A DNA stretch of 64,000 nucleotides, taken from NCBI GenBank assembly GCA_025667525.1, contig CM046876.1:481512557-481576556 (forward strand). Reading direction: 5' to 3'. Positions 1 to 10,100 of the stretch are shown piece after piece; the first letter of the stretch is position 1, and each line of letters opens with the position of its first letter. The DNA comes from Glebionis coronaria. Its lineage: Eukaryota > Streptophyta > Magnoliopsida > Asterales > Asteraceae. The position numbers were made by a program, and so were the translations under genes. Under the pieces are notes generated by a model. The model searched no databases. It saw nothing but the letters and a program-made list of their open reading frames with translations, and was not told the origin of the DNA.

Positions 1-2341
1 CAGTCTTAGCAGGTTTCTTGGAGCTGGTAACCTTCTCTCCCTCTTTAGTCTGTTTACCCCCATCATTATCCTCATTATCATCCCCGTTGCTCCCCCTAAC
101 ACTCTACTCATTACCATCATCGCCATCATCGCCATCATCATCATCGTCATCATCATCCTCATCATCATCATCATCCTTATCATTATCATCCTCATCATCA
201 TCATCATTCTGATCCTCATCATCCTCATCATCATCGTCATTCTTATCTTCTTCTTCTTCTTCTTCCTCTTCTCCACCAGTACCCTCTTCTTCTTCACTCT
301 CTTCCCTTTCTTCCTCAGGGAGAATGTGGTAGGGTACCACACTTCCAAATGTCTTGAACAACTTATCATCCTCCATGATAGCGTCATTCAGGGATTTGAA
401 GAGAGCCCGTTGAATCCTCGATTTATCAAACGATCCAAGTTCCCTCATTCGAGCTTTGAGGATCTTCTTAAGTTCAAAATCCGTCAAGTCATAAGCAATC
501 TTGTAAGCGGCTTCTGAAGGATTGGATGATTTGATCATCAAGTTGTCAGCAGCAAGTGTCTTCAACTCATCACGCAGTTTAGGCATTAGGGATTCAACGG
601 AGTCTTTCACTCTCTGCTCAATAGTAGCTTCAAGAGCTTGTTTTTGCTCTTTAAGGTCATCCTTAATAGCTTTAAGTCTTGTAATTCGTGCTTGATGCCT
701 ATCAGCTTCAGCCTTTTTAACCCGAGCAAGTTCTTCTGCATGAGCTTTACGTGTAAATTCCATATCTGCAGCAAACTTAGCAATCAACTCTTCTTGAGCT
801 TTCTTAGATGCTTCTTCACTTTGAGCTCGTCTAAGTAACTCTTGGCGAAGTTCACCCATTTCTCTCTTGTGATTATCCACATGTTTATCCAACATTTCGG
901 CCATCACTAATGCTGCCATTGCAGACGTTGCAGAGCTGCTCTGGGTTGATGGAATAGGCTCGGTTGTAACTGCGGTACTAAGGATGGGGTTTATTGGTGG
1001 TGGAGGAAATGGTGTTGAAACCGGTCTGGTTGGTAAGGGTTGAGTTGGTTGAAGTTGAGTTGCCAAGGGTTGAGTAGACTCTTTTTCAATACTAGCTGAA
1101 ACAGGGGGGGGGGTGGATGTCTCCTTCGAAGTAGAATACTTTTCAGGTGATCCAAACTCAAACACATCATCTGGTTCCACATACTCTTCTTCAACATTTA
1201 CCCGTGCACCCGAACCACTACCTCCAGTGTCTTTCCTACTCCTTTCCATAGCTGTCTTCATCGCTTTTCTCTCAGTCTTGTTAAGAGCAGGATCATCAAT
1301 ATCTTCTTCATCGTGGAGAGCTAGCTCATCAGCCATACCCTTTCCCTTCTTAACTGCAGTCTTCTTCTTTTTGGCTTTGGGTTCAGGTAAATCTGCTTGC
1401 TTCCGTTTACCTTTGCTCTTAACCGTGGTGGAAGAGTCTTCACCTGCTAGAATGCTTGCTCGTTGATTCTCAATTTCTGTTAGCAAGTTCTTGTAATCAT
1501 CAGATGCTATAATCTCATCAGTCAGAAGATGACCGGGAATGGGACCAGGAATAACCGTATTCGAATGAGTCTCCTGCCTTAAGTCTACCAAATCATCATC
1601 ATTCATCGTGTGGTGACGACTACCTGCACGCTTGTTAATGGATGCATCGTTTTCCATAAAGTAATGTATGATCAACTTAATAAACCTAGGGTACTGGTAG
1701 CTTTTAACCTTACCCTTTGTGTTTGTGAAGAGTTGAAAAGTAAACTCCTCCCACAGCAGTGATGCATAATCAATACCCATACCTTTGAACATACCATAAA
1801 ACATCTTGATGATTGGTGGACGAACAGCATCAAACCCAGTTGTTTTGGGTGTTAAAAATCGGCTTAGAATCCCAAAAATAGCTTTCCATGGTTGACCAAC
1901 TTTGGCAGTAGTAAACTCAGACGGGGTTCGTATGTCAAGACATCCAATGGCGGTGAACATCTCCATGATCTGGTCCTTAGTTGGGTTGGCTGAGTATGAT
2001 GATAAACCTTTGAGTATCGGTCGAAAGCCAAAGATCTTCCTGAAGTCTGACACAGTAAGCGTCTGCTGCTTGTTGTCCAAGGAAAAAGTGATTTTGTTCG
2101 ACGTCCTCTCTTTGGTAGCCCAGAACTCGTAAAGATATTCATAGGGCACTGAAGCACTTCTCCTTAGCGCATGCTTGAAATGAGATTTATCAAGCATGGC
2201 TGTACCTACCTTAAATCCATTATGGGTAGAGTGAGATACCTCCTTCAAACGGAAGTTGTTTGGAATAAACTTTAGAGTCTTGGCTTCAGCAATGGCGGCG
2301 GCTTTGGTGTCTTGTATATGTTGTACTGTAGGGTTAGTCAT
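1..2341 (-). CDS. S1 extra ORF downstream of pol (envelope-like position), partial, with internal TAG
   Basis: The ORF has a true ATG at 2341 and runs 745 codons to a TAG at 104-106. The same frame continues beyond that TAG to base 1 and still resembles the acidic/Lys-rich linker of the S2 homologue, so the stop looks like a nonsense change inside a longer ORF (about 1320 codons in S2). Visible parts: an N-terminal conserved domain (residues about 1-260, with YEFWATKE and IFGF); a basic cluster near residue 315 (KRK, about ten residues, then KKKK) like a bipartite nuclear localisation signal; a Pro/Thr-rich stretch; a charged coiled coil (about 480-610); and a Glu/Asp tail of about 70 residues. 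I see no signal peptide or hydrophobic membrane segment. Function unknown; the position matches the so-called envelope-like gene of Sireviruses. Confidence 0.8.
104..330 (-). repeat. GAT/GAC/GAA trinucleotide low-complexity tract
   Basis: Near-perfect trinucleotide repetition (ATC/GTC/TTC on the plus strand) encodes the Asp/Glu tail of the S1 extra ORF. The antisense frame gives an artefactual poly-Ser ORF. S2 has a shorter, more interrupted tract at about 42640-42790, so the S1 tract has probably expanded by slippage. Confidence 0.85.
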
Positions 2342-2463
2342 CGTCTCTGCTTAAGATAAAACACAAAGGTTGAAACATACAAACATGAATATCAATATGA
2401 CTTTAAACCTAAGCATTGAACATATGACCTAATCCCTTAAGCTTGTAAACCATTCAAACATCT

Positions 2464-3036
2464 TCTATACGGAATAATCATTCAATTCGGAATACTTGGT
2501 CTATGCTGAATATAAACCCTATGCGGAATGATAGGTCTATTCGGAACATTTATCCTATGCGGAATAAAATCCCTATTCTGAATAAAATGTCTATTCGGAA
2601 CATTGGGCCTATGCGGAATAAATTCCCTATTCGGAACATTGGGCCTATGCGGAATATAATCCTATTCGGAACATTGGGCCTATGCGGAATAAATTCCCTA
2701 TTCGGAACATTGGGCCTATGCGGAATAAATTCCCTATTCGGAACATTTGGCCTATGCGGAATAAAATCCTATTCGGAACATTGGGCCTATGCGGAATAAA
2801 TATCCTATTCGGAAAGACATGTCTATGCGGAATAAATATTCTATTCGGAAAGACTTGTCTATGCGGAATAAATATCCTATTCGGAAAGACTTGGCCTATG
2901 CGGAATATTCAGTCTATTCGGAAAAAGTTTCTCTATGCGGAATATTCATTCTACGCGGAAAGATTTCTCCTATGCGGAAAGAACATTCTATGCGGAAAAA
3001 ACTTCTCCTACGCGGAAAGACCTCCTATTCGGAATG
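2464..3036 (-). repeat. Tandem array E1 (18-bp units, CGGAA core) before the S1 extra ORF
   Basis: About thirty units of 18 bp, many organised as 36-bp dimers alternating CTATTCGGAACATTGGGC-like and CTATGCGGAATAAATTC-like halves. The invariant part is TATTCGGAA or TATGCGGAA. The array ends about 120 bases before the ATG of the extra ORF. Because 18 is a multiple of three, it stays open in several frames on both strands, but those translations are simple repeats and I do not regard them as genes. Confidence 0.93.
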
Positions 3037-3353
3037 TTTTTCAACACTTATATATATTCTAATTAAGCACAAAATCCGTTTGAATCAAGTGATCTAAAGG
3101 CCAAAGCAGTCCAATTTGTTCTATTCCGAATGCAACCCAAGCAAAACCCCCAATTTAATTAACCCTAATTGAAGCAGAAACTGATTTGATTGATTCTGAT
3201 TAATTAAGAGATAGTTAACTTGAATTAACTGAATGTTAAACCGATTAGATACCTTTTTTGATGATCTGGAACTTAGAAGATAACTGATTTTGAGATGTTT
3301 AATTTGATTTCGTGTGGTTGTGTTTCTGTGTGTTAATGGCGGCCAAGTAAGAT

Positions 3354-3409
3354 GGGAACAGTGAGATGAGAGAAAGAAGAAAACGGGGTGGAATGATTGA
3401 CTAGGTCAA
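3354..3409 (-). promoter_or_regulatory. Candidate internal promoter region for the S1 extra ORF
   Basis: On the element strand, an inverted pair of W-box cores (TTGAC at 3397-3401 facing GTCAA at 3405-3409) precedes a CT-rich stretch (3354-3385) like the Y-patch of plant core promoters. S2 has the same arrangement at 45800-45874 although its sequence has drifted. I see no convincing TATA box at the expected distance, so promoter activity is inference. Confidence 0.35.
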
Positions 3410-3705
3410 CTTTTTAGCAAGTTTGAAGCATGGTCACATTTAACCCCTCACTTTTCTTTTTACTCCAATCAACATGCTTTTGTTTTTCCAGGTTTTAATT
3501 CTTGTCATTTTGACCCTATCTTATGTTAACTATTCGAACCGTAGTGATTGACCTATCTTAACACAAGCACACCACTATTTATGACAAACTTATAAGCAAC
3601 AACAAGACCAATGCCAAAGCAATCCAACCATTAACCATTAAGCTTTTTGAGTTTCCTTGAAAACTTTTGAAGATCTTTTTGATGTGAAAGATGATGTAAC
3701 ATTTT

Positions 3706-3760
3706 CTCCCCCTTAAACGATGACCCGTTTTCTATTTAAAGAGCTGTAGTCATTGTTTAA
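3706..3760 (-). promoter_or_regulatory. PPT-like tract plus 12-bp hairpin after S1 pol
   Basis: The purine tract TTTAAGGGGGAG (element sense, 3706-3717) overlaps an inverted repeat whose arms are 3713-3724 and 3749-3760, with one mismatch and a 24-base loop. The S2 copy has perfect arms (TTAAACAATGAC and its complement). The tract resembles the authentic PPT next to the S2 3' LTR. It could prime internal plus-strand synthesis or act as an RNA structure between pol and the extra ORF. Confidence 0.6.
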
Positions 3761-4332
3761 CGAGGCACAGGATGATGAAAAACATTTCCCAATTGATATC
3801 TTGAAAAAGTTTGATTCGTGGTGTCAATAAGATTTCTCTTATTTTAACAAATTAATGCACTGAGACGTACACTAATTCGTGTTAGACCAAGTTGTAAAGT
3901 AAACTTGATCCCTTTGCATGATTTGGCTTGTAAATCACGCCCGAGAAAATTAATTCCCGTTGTGAGCCAACGTTTTCCAAGGAAATACGTGACTTTAATA
4001 TGAAAACCGGGTTGCAGTCAGAAATAACTACAAGCCATAATGGGCATGTTTTAAAACATTACAACTTTTATACGGACTCTATTTATGGCACCGTGTCAAT
4101 ATTAATCGACATTTCTAAGGCCGTAAATATTACCGTACTAAAAGACATGCCCGTTTTAAACGAAAAATATTTTTGGTTTTTCTTGATTTTATAATTTTTA
4201 TGGTTTTTCTAGGTTTTATATTTTTTTATGGTTTTTCTTGGTTTTATATTTTTGTATTTTCTTTTGTGGTTTATATATTTACTATAATATACATGATCAC
4301 GAACAAAGGATACTCTGAATAGTTTACCACGA

Positions 4333-7300
4333 CTATTCAGCTGATTCTTCTGCCAACTCTTTGAGAGTCGCTGGAGTGAATGATTTCATGCCAAGCTTGT
4401 CGATCAAAAACTCGATTCGTCCTCGATCTAAGGCTTTGGTGAACATATCCGCCAGCTGATACTCAGTAGTGACAAAATACAGCTCGATCACTCCGTTCTC
4501 CACCTGCTCCTTAATGAAATGGTAGCGAATGTCTATGTGCTTGGCCCGGGAGTGTTGAACATAGTTGCAGCAAAGGGCAATGGCGCTCTTGTTGTCACAA
4601 TACATCGGGATTTTGTTGAATCCCAAACCGTAGTCAGTTAATTGTGATCTCATCCAAAGGACTTGAGCACAACAACCGGACATGGCGATGTATTCAGCCT
4701 CCGTGCTTGATATTGCAGCGCTTTTCTGCCTTTTTGAAGACCAACTGATCAATCTATCTCCAAGGAGTTGCACAGATCCAGAAGTGCTACGCCTCGTGTC
4801 TTGACATCCAGCATGATCGGCATCTGCGTATGATATTAAAGCAATAGAGGAATCTTTCGGATACCATAGACCACGATGAAGTGTTCCTTTTAGATACCGA
4901 AAGATCCTTTTCACAACATGTAGGTGCTTTTCGGTAGGCCGAGCCTGATACCGGGCACACATGCATACAACAAATTGCAAATCAGGCCTGCTAGCAGTCA
5001 GATATAGAAGGGTGCCGATCATCCCACGGTAAAGTTTTGGATCGACAATAGTCCCATTCCTATCTTCATCTAACTTGGATTTCTCCACCATTGGAGTGTC
5101 TACGGGGTAACAATTTTCAAAGTTATATTTCTTAAGAGATTCTAGAGCATATTTGGATTGATTAATAAAGATGCCTCTGGGATTCTAAGAAATCTGTAAT
5201 CCTAAGAAAAATGAAATTTTTCCCATCATCGACATCTGAAAGCGTGTGGACATTATCTTCTCAAATCGGTTTGACAATTCTATGTTAGTGGCAGCAAATA
5301 TTATATCATCAACATAAATTTGTACCAGAATCATGTCGTTGCCTTCTTTGAGAGTGAATAGAGTGGGGTCCACTTTGCCTTTGGAGAAGCCTTCCGAAAT
5401 GAGATATGTTGACAGGAGATCATACCACGCGCGTGGAGCTTGTTTCAACCCATAGAGAGCCTTCTTAAGCTTGTACACATGATTAGGAGACTCCGTACTG
5501 ACGAACCCATCTGGTTGACTAACATAAACTTCTTCCCTTAGTTCATCGTTCAAAAATGCCGTCTTCACATCCATTTGATAGACGATCATGTTCATATGAG
5601 CAGCAAACACAAGGAATAGTCTAATCGCCTCCAATCTAGCCACAGGAGCAAAAGATTCCTCAAAGTCTATACCCAAGGCTTGTTTATATCCTCTAGCGAC
5701 CAATCTAGCTTTATTCTTCAATACCGCACCCATTTCATCAAGTTTAACCTTATAAACCCATAACAAAGTAAGGATGTTAACCTTGTCAGGGCGAGGAACC
5801 AATTCCCATACTTCAAGTCGTTGGAATTCGTTTAGTTCCTCCTACATAGCTTCAATCCAAGATGATTGGGTCATAGCCTGCTGCCAATTTTTGGGTTCAA
5901 CTTCAGAGAGAAATGCATCAAAGTAACAATAGAGTGCACTCTCTTGTAATTGATGGCGTGTAGAGACTGGTCGATCTAGATCTCCAATAATATTCCTAAT
6001 TGGGTGATCTTTTGTCCATTTAGTGCTATGGTTTTCAATCCTAGGTGGTCTGGAGTGAACAATAGAAGGAGCTTCTTCTGAGGTAGACGCGGCTGAAGGG
6101 TTTTCAGGGATCGCTACACCAAAGAAAGGAAGCTCTTGCAAGTGAGCATATTCCAAGTCGTGATCAGTAGAATCCTCTTCCACATCATTAGGCACAAGTA
6201 GGGGTGATGATTCAGGTGTAGTTTGAGAATCACTTGGTGAAGGTGCATCCGGTTCAATGTGAATTGTAGATGCATTAGATAAAGGTTCATTAACTTGAGC
6301 AACCACTTCAGGTATTGGAGCAATTACTACAGGTGCTGGAACTTCATCAGTCGGGGGATCGAAGAATTCATCAAACAACGGTTGAAACAGTTTATCCCAC
6401 TCGGGCCTTGATGGTGGTAAAAATGATGTAGAAGTAGGATTATTGGGAACTAATCCGGAACTAATAGCACCGGTTCCCATCTCATGAAGCGCGGGTTCAG
6501 AGCTGTGTTGCTCAGAAGCCATCGCTGTCAGCTCGTCGAAATCTGCGTCCATAGTTTCTACAATCTTGCCAAGACGACGGTTATAGATTCGGTATGCTCT
6601 CTTAGACGATGAGTAACCAATGAAAATAACTATATCAGCTTTCGGTTGAAGCTTACCCAAGTTCTCACTATTGATGTTTGGATAACAAAGAGCACCAAAC
6701 ACATGGAAAAATGAAACATCGGGTTTACGGTCATGTAGAAGCTCATAAGGTGTTTTTCCATGGCGTTTCCGAATGATAGAACGGTTTTGGGTGAAACATG
6801 CAGTAGATATAGCCTCTGCCCACAAGAACAATGGAGCGTTCGCGTAAATAAGCATGGTCCTAGCAGCTTCCATAAGTGTACGATTCCGTCTTTCAACGAC
6901 ACCGTTTTGTTGTGGAGTGCGTGCAGCGGATGTTTCATGTGAGATACCAACTCCTTCATAATAATCACGAAGAGTTTGGTTGACGAACTCTGTACCATTG
7001 TCTGTACGAATACGGCGGACAGTAGTATTCAAACGTACCTGAATGAATTTCAGAAAAGTGATGATAGCCTTTGGTGCTTCATCCTTTGTACGTAGAAATC
7101 TAACCCATGTAAACCTGGAGAAATCATCCACAATGACGAGAATGAATTTCTTACCGCTCACACTTTCAGTTCTCATTGGTCCACAAAGATCCATATGCAA
7201 AAGATGAAGTTTTTCTTGATTGGTGTCTTCAGCTTTGGGCTTGTAAGATTTCTTGGTGCTTTTCCCCCTTGAACACGCGGAACATAAATGGTCCTTGTGA

Positions 7301-7811
7301 AATTTAAGCTTTGGAAGACCACGAACTAATTCGTTTTTAGCCAGATGATTAATAGCATCAAAGTTAAGATGAGATAATCGGCGATGCCATAACCATGACT
7401 TGGTCTTAGAAGCTTTAGAGAGAAGACATACTGGAGAAGCGGTCATCATGTCTTGTAAGGACAAGGTATAAAGATTTGCACCACGAGATCCTTTCAACAA
7501 ATCTTTTCCTTCCAAGTTGTGGATGAAACAAGTGTGTTGTCGAAAAGCAACCTCAAGGTTGGAATCACAAAACTGTCCCACTGAGAATAAGTTATGACCA
7601 AGACCTTCTACATAGTATACCCTAGAAATCGTCACGTTTCCAATCTGATATTCACCATACCCCATAATCTTTGCTATATGATCATTCCCGAATTTAACCG
7701 TACCAAGAAACTTGCTGACGAAATTTCGGAGCATCGAGCGATTTCCGGTCATATGTTTTGAACAACCGGAGTCCAAATACCACAGGATGATTTGGACCAC
7801 CTGAAAATATC
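4333..7811 (-). pseudogene. pol: S1 pol: protease, integrase, reverse transcriptase, RNase H (two in-frame stops)
   Basis: About 1155 codons in one frame. Protease active site DSG lies near residue 10. The GAG-pre-integrase HHCC zinc module (WHRRLSHLN ... CSAC) is at about 135-178. The integrase core has D (HMDLCGP), D (RTDNGTEF) and E (NGVVERRN) near 203, 268 and 303. RT has YVDDIIF near 833, and RNase H has ADADHAG, SSTEAEY and YCDNKSA from about 995 onward. Two stops interrupt it: TAG at 5842-5844 and TAG at 5185-5187, each replacing a CAG still present in S2. There is no ATG upstream of the DSG motif in this frame, so expression would need recoding from the gag frame (-1). All catalytic residues I could check are intact. 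Confidence 0.92.
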
Positions 7812-10100
7812 ACCACACAAAGACATTGTAGAGGTATCGGAATCTGAGTGTTCCTTGTTATTAGCAGGTACAGATTTAATAATCTTAGATTTGCTAACTC
7901 TAGGTTTCTTAGATTTCCTAGCCTTCTTCTTCTTAATTGGTGGTGTAGATTCTAGTTGGCTTAAATCCTGAGGTATTTCTTCACTGATAGGCACTATAGT
8001 GGGGGCTGACCTAATTAAAGGGCGCTGTTTCCATACTTGAGTGCGAGTGTTCCTAACTAAAGGACGCTCAGACCTAACCTCAATGGACGCATTCCTAGTT
8101 AAAGGGCACATTTTTCCATCTAATGTAAAGGTCCTACCAGTGGGACGCCATTGCCAGCCAACTTGGGCACGAGTTCTACCCGTTGGCTTCCATTCAAGAC
8201 CATTCTTAATAGCATTCATTTCATTCACGTGATCAATCAGACACAAATCATGACGCTGGGAAAACATACATTCATTACAATTCCAACAATTCAAATTAGA
8301 ATTCACGAATGGTTTAGGCTGCTGCACAGGCGCAGAGCTTTTAGTCTTAACATGATTCTTTTTATTTAAAACTGAACTAGCATTCCTATTGTGAACTTCT
8401 ACTTTCTTCTTTTTGGCACTACTAGTGGAGGGCTTGATCTTATCTTTCTTGAGTGGCGATCCTTTAGCCTTAGTAGTCTCTTTTAATCCTGTAGAAGGCA
8501 AAGTGGGAATATTAGCAACATATTTTAAAGGTGCCTTACTTGATTGTGCCAATGACGGTTTTGCTCCTGGAGTCTTATTAAATGGAGTTACAGCAATGGG
8601 CCTATTATTAAGTAGTGCAGAACCTGGTGTACCTATATATTGCAAATATGTCAAGCAATATTGAACTCGCTTAATATATTCATGAGCCGAATAATAGTCG
8701 CTACTTGAGGGATCTAAGGCATAAAGATCGTCTAAAATATCCCTAAGAAGATCGACATGCTTAATGGCATTCCTCATATGATCATCATAGGTAACTGGGT
8801 TTCTCTTATGAAGCGGGTTCTTATAAAGCACTACTGACTTGGTTGTTGGAGCACTAGTGGACGGTGCAGAGTCGGTAGCTAAGTTATCAACAACTTCTTG
8901 TCGGGTGAGAAGAAGTGTCTCCTTTAACTCAGCCAAAACCATATTTTTGTCAATGAGCAGGATGTTCAAATCAGAGATTTCCTCGCACTTTTGGTTCAGT
9001 TGTTCAACATAAGATTGTTGCTGTGCCGCATTAAAAGCGAAGCGTTCTTCTAGTGAACCATAAAGAGCAGATAGTCCCTGTCTTGTCCGATCCATCTCCC
9101 CTAGAACAGACGAGAGTCTAATTTCTAAGACCTGGTTTTTAGACTCTGCAGCCTCTAGTTCCATTTTGAGTGTTTCATTTGATGACATATCTCTCTTCAA
9201 TCTCATTATCTCTTCCTCTAATGTCTTAACAATTGCAATCATCTTGTCACTCGTCTCAACACCATTTTCACAAACATTTGATATCAAAAGATTCTCATTT
9301 TGAGTTTGTTGTTTTAATTCTAAAGATATACAATGTTGTTCTAGTTGATTAAAGCGTTTTGAAAGTAAATTATAAGAATCTTGTAGCTTTAAAAACTCAG
9401 CGTTAGATTCGTGACAAGACTGATTATCTACCTCATTTACAGTATCAGCAACATTTACAGAAAGATCACAAACATCATCACAAATATCATTACAAATATT
9501 CACAGCATCACAATTAATCATAGCGGATGTAAGCTCATTCGAATAATTAACATTTACAGTAGTAAGCACATCACACGAGATTACTGCAGACAAGAATCGG
9601 TCATATTCGGTTAAAATCTTTTCTTTTTCAACTAGTTGTAGTTCGTAAGCGGTGTCCATTTCATAAAACACTTTTTGAACTTCACCAATTTCAAACACAA
9701 GATTTTCCTTAAGAGATGCAAAAATTCCTTTTAGACTTTCGACAAACGGATTGATCTCATTTTTAAACACCTCGTTCATATGTTCGAAAGCCCATTCTCC
9801 GGCGTTTAGGCCATTTGAAGTCGTACGTTCCAAAATGACCTTGTCAAAATTAGTAAAGTATTGATTAATCTCTTGCAAGTTTAACCATACAGTGCTAACA
9901 GGTGGAAGATCCTTTGGAATTTCCTTAGGACCTTCCATATTGACAAGTGTAGGAAAAGTACTAGGGTTTTCTTCATCTAATATGTAGGTTGGTGCTGTTA
10001 TGAGATCTTTGTCCATATGGAAGCGAATTCTAAAATCCGTTTTTGCAAGCTCCTTATTCAATTTAAAATAATCACACTCGGGATATTTTGCAGAATTGTA
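7749..10100 (-). CDS. S1 gag C-terminal extension (coiled coil, Cys/His cluster)
   Basis: This frame follows gag directly after the TGA at 10101-10103, where S2 has TCA. The ancestral gag therefore probably ran through, and this is its C-terminal half rather than a separate gene. It begins with a conserved segment containing FRIRFHMDKD, then long Glu/Lys/Leu-rich coiled-coil stretches (about residues 60-400). A Cys/His cluster near 590 (CWNCNEC followed by H and C) may bind zinc. Repeated PTGR/PLTRN/RPLIR phrases and a Lys-rich stretch follow. It ends at a TGA at 7749, overlapping the pol frame by about 60 bases. Confidence 0.75.
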   Translation of the reverse strand, partial: YNSAKYPECDYFKLNKELAKTDFRIRFHMDKDLITAPTYILDEENPSTFPTLVNMEGPKEIPKDLPPVSTVWLNLQEINQYFTNFDKVILERTTSNGLNAGEWAFEHMNEVFKNEINPFVESLKGIFASLKENLVFEIGEVQKVFYEMDTAYELQLVEKEKILTEYDRFLSAVISCDVLTTVNVNYSNELTSAMINCDAVNICNDICDDVCDLSVNVADTVNEVDNQSCHESNAEFLKLQDSYNLLSKRFNQLEQHCISLELKQQTQNENLLISNVCENGVETSDKMIAIVKTLEEEIMRLKRDMSSNETLKMELEAAESKNQVLEIRLSSVLGEMDRTRQGLSALYGSLEERFAFNAAQQQSYVEQLNQKCEEISDLNILLIDKNMVLAELKETLLLTRQEVVDNLATDSAPSTSAPTTKSVVLYKNPLHKRNPVTYDDHMRNAIKHVDLLRDILDDLYALDPSSSDYYSAHEYIKRVQYCLTYLQYIGTPGSALLNNRPIAVTPFNKTPGAKPSLAQSSKAPLKYVANIPTLPSTGLKETTKAKGSPLKKDKIKPSTSSAKKKKVEVHNRNASSVLNKKNHVKTKSSAPVQQPKPFVNSNLNCWNCNECMFSQRHDLCLIDHVNEMNAIKNGLEWKPTGRTRAQVGWQWRPTGRTFTLDGKMCPLTRNASIEVRSERPLVRNTRTQVWKQRPLIRSAPTIVPISEEIPQDLSQLESTPPIKKKKARKSKKPRVSKSKIIKSVPANNKEHSDSDTSTMSLCGDIFRWSKSSCGIWTPVVQNI

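Larger units (their letters stand above)
3037..4332 (-). other. S1 spacer between pol and the extra ORF; non-coding, partly conserved with S2
   Basis: I see no gene here. In element sense the spacer holds a block of about 500 bp after pol that is very close to the matching S2 block (46150-46620). It is followed by a hairpin with a purine tract, and nearer the extra ORF by a paired W-box-like element and a pyrimidine-rich stretch. The T-rich 4190-4290 stretch next to the pol stop contains repeats of a GGTTTTTCT-like phrase. Confidence 0.7.

Noticed and set aside
18..212. Poly-Ser plus-strand frame
   Set aside because: Antisense of the Asp/Glu-coding tract.
104..2341. Naming the extra ORF an envelope gene
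   Set aside because: Position is the only support; I see no signal peptide, membrane segment or glycoprotein features.
2503..3097. Overlapping plus-strand frames of about 100-126 codons with RNKFPIRN-type repeats
   Set aside because: Translations of the 18-bp array E1; period divisible by three keeps frames open.
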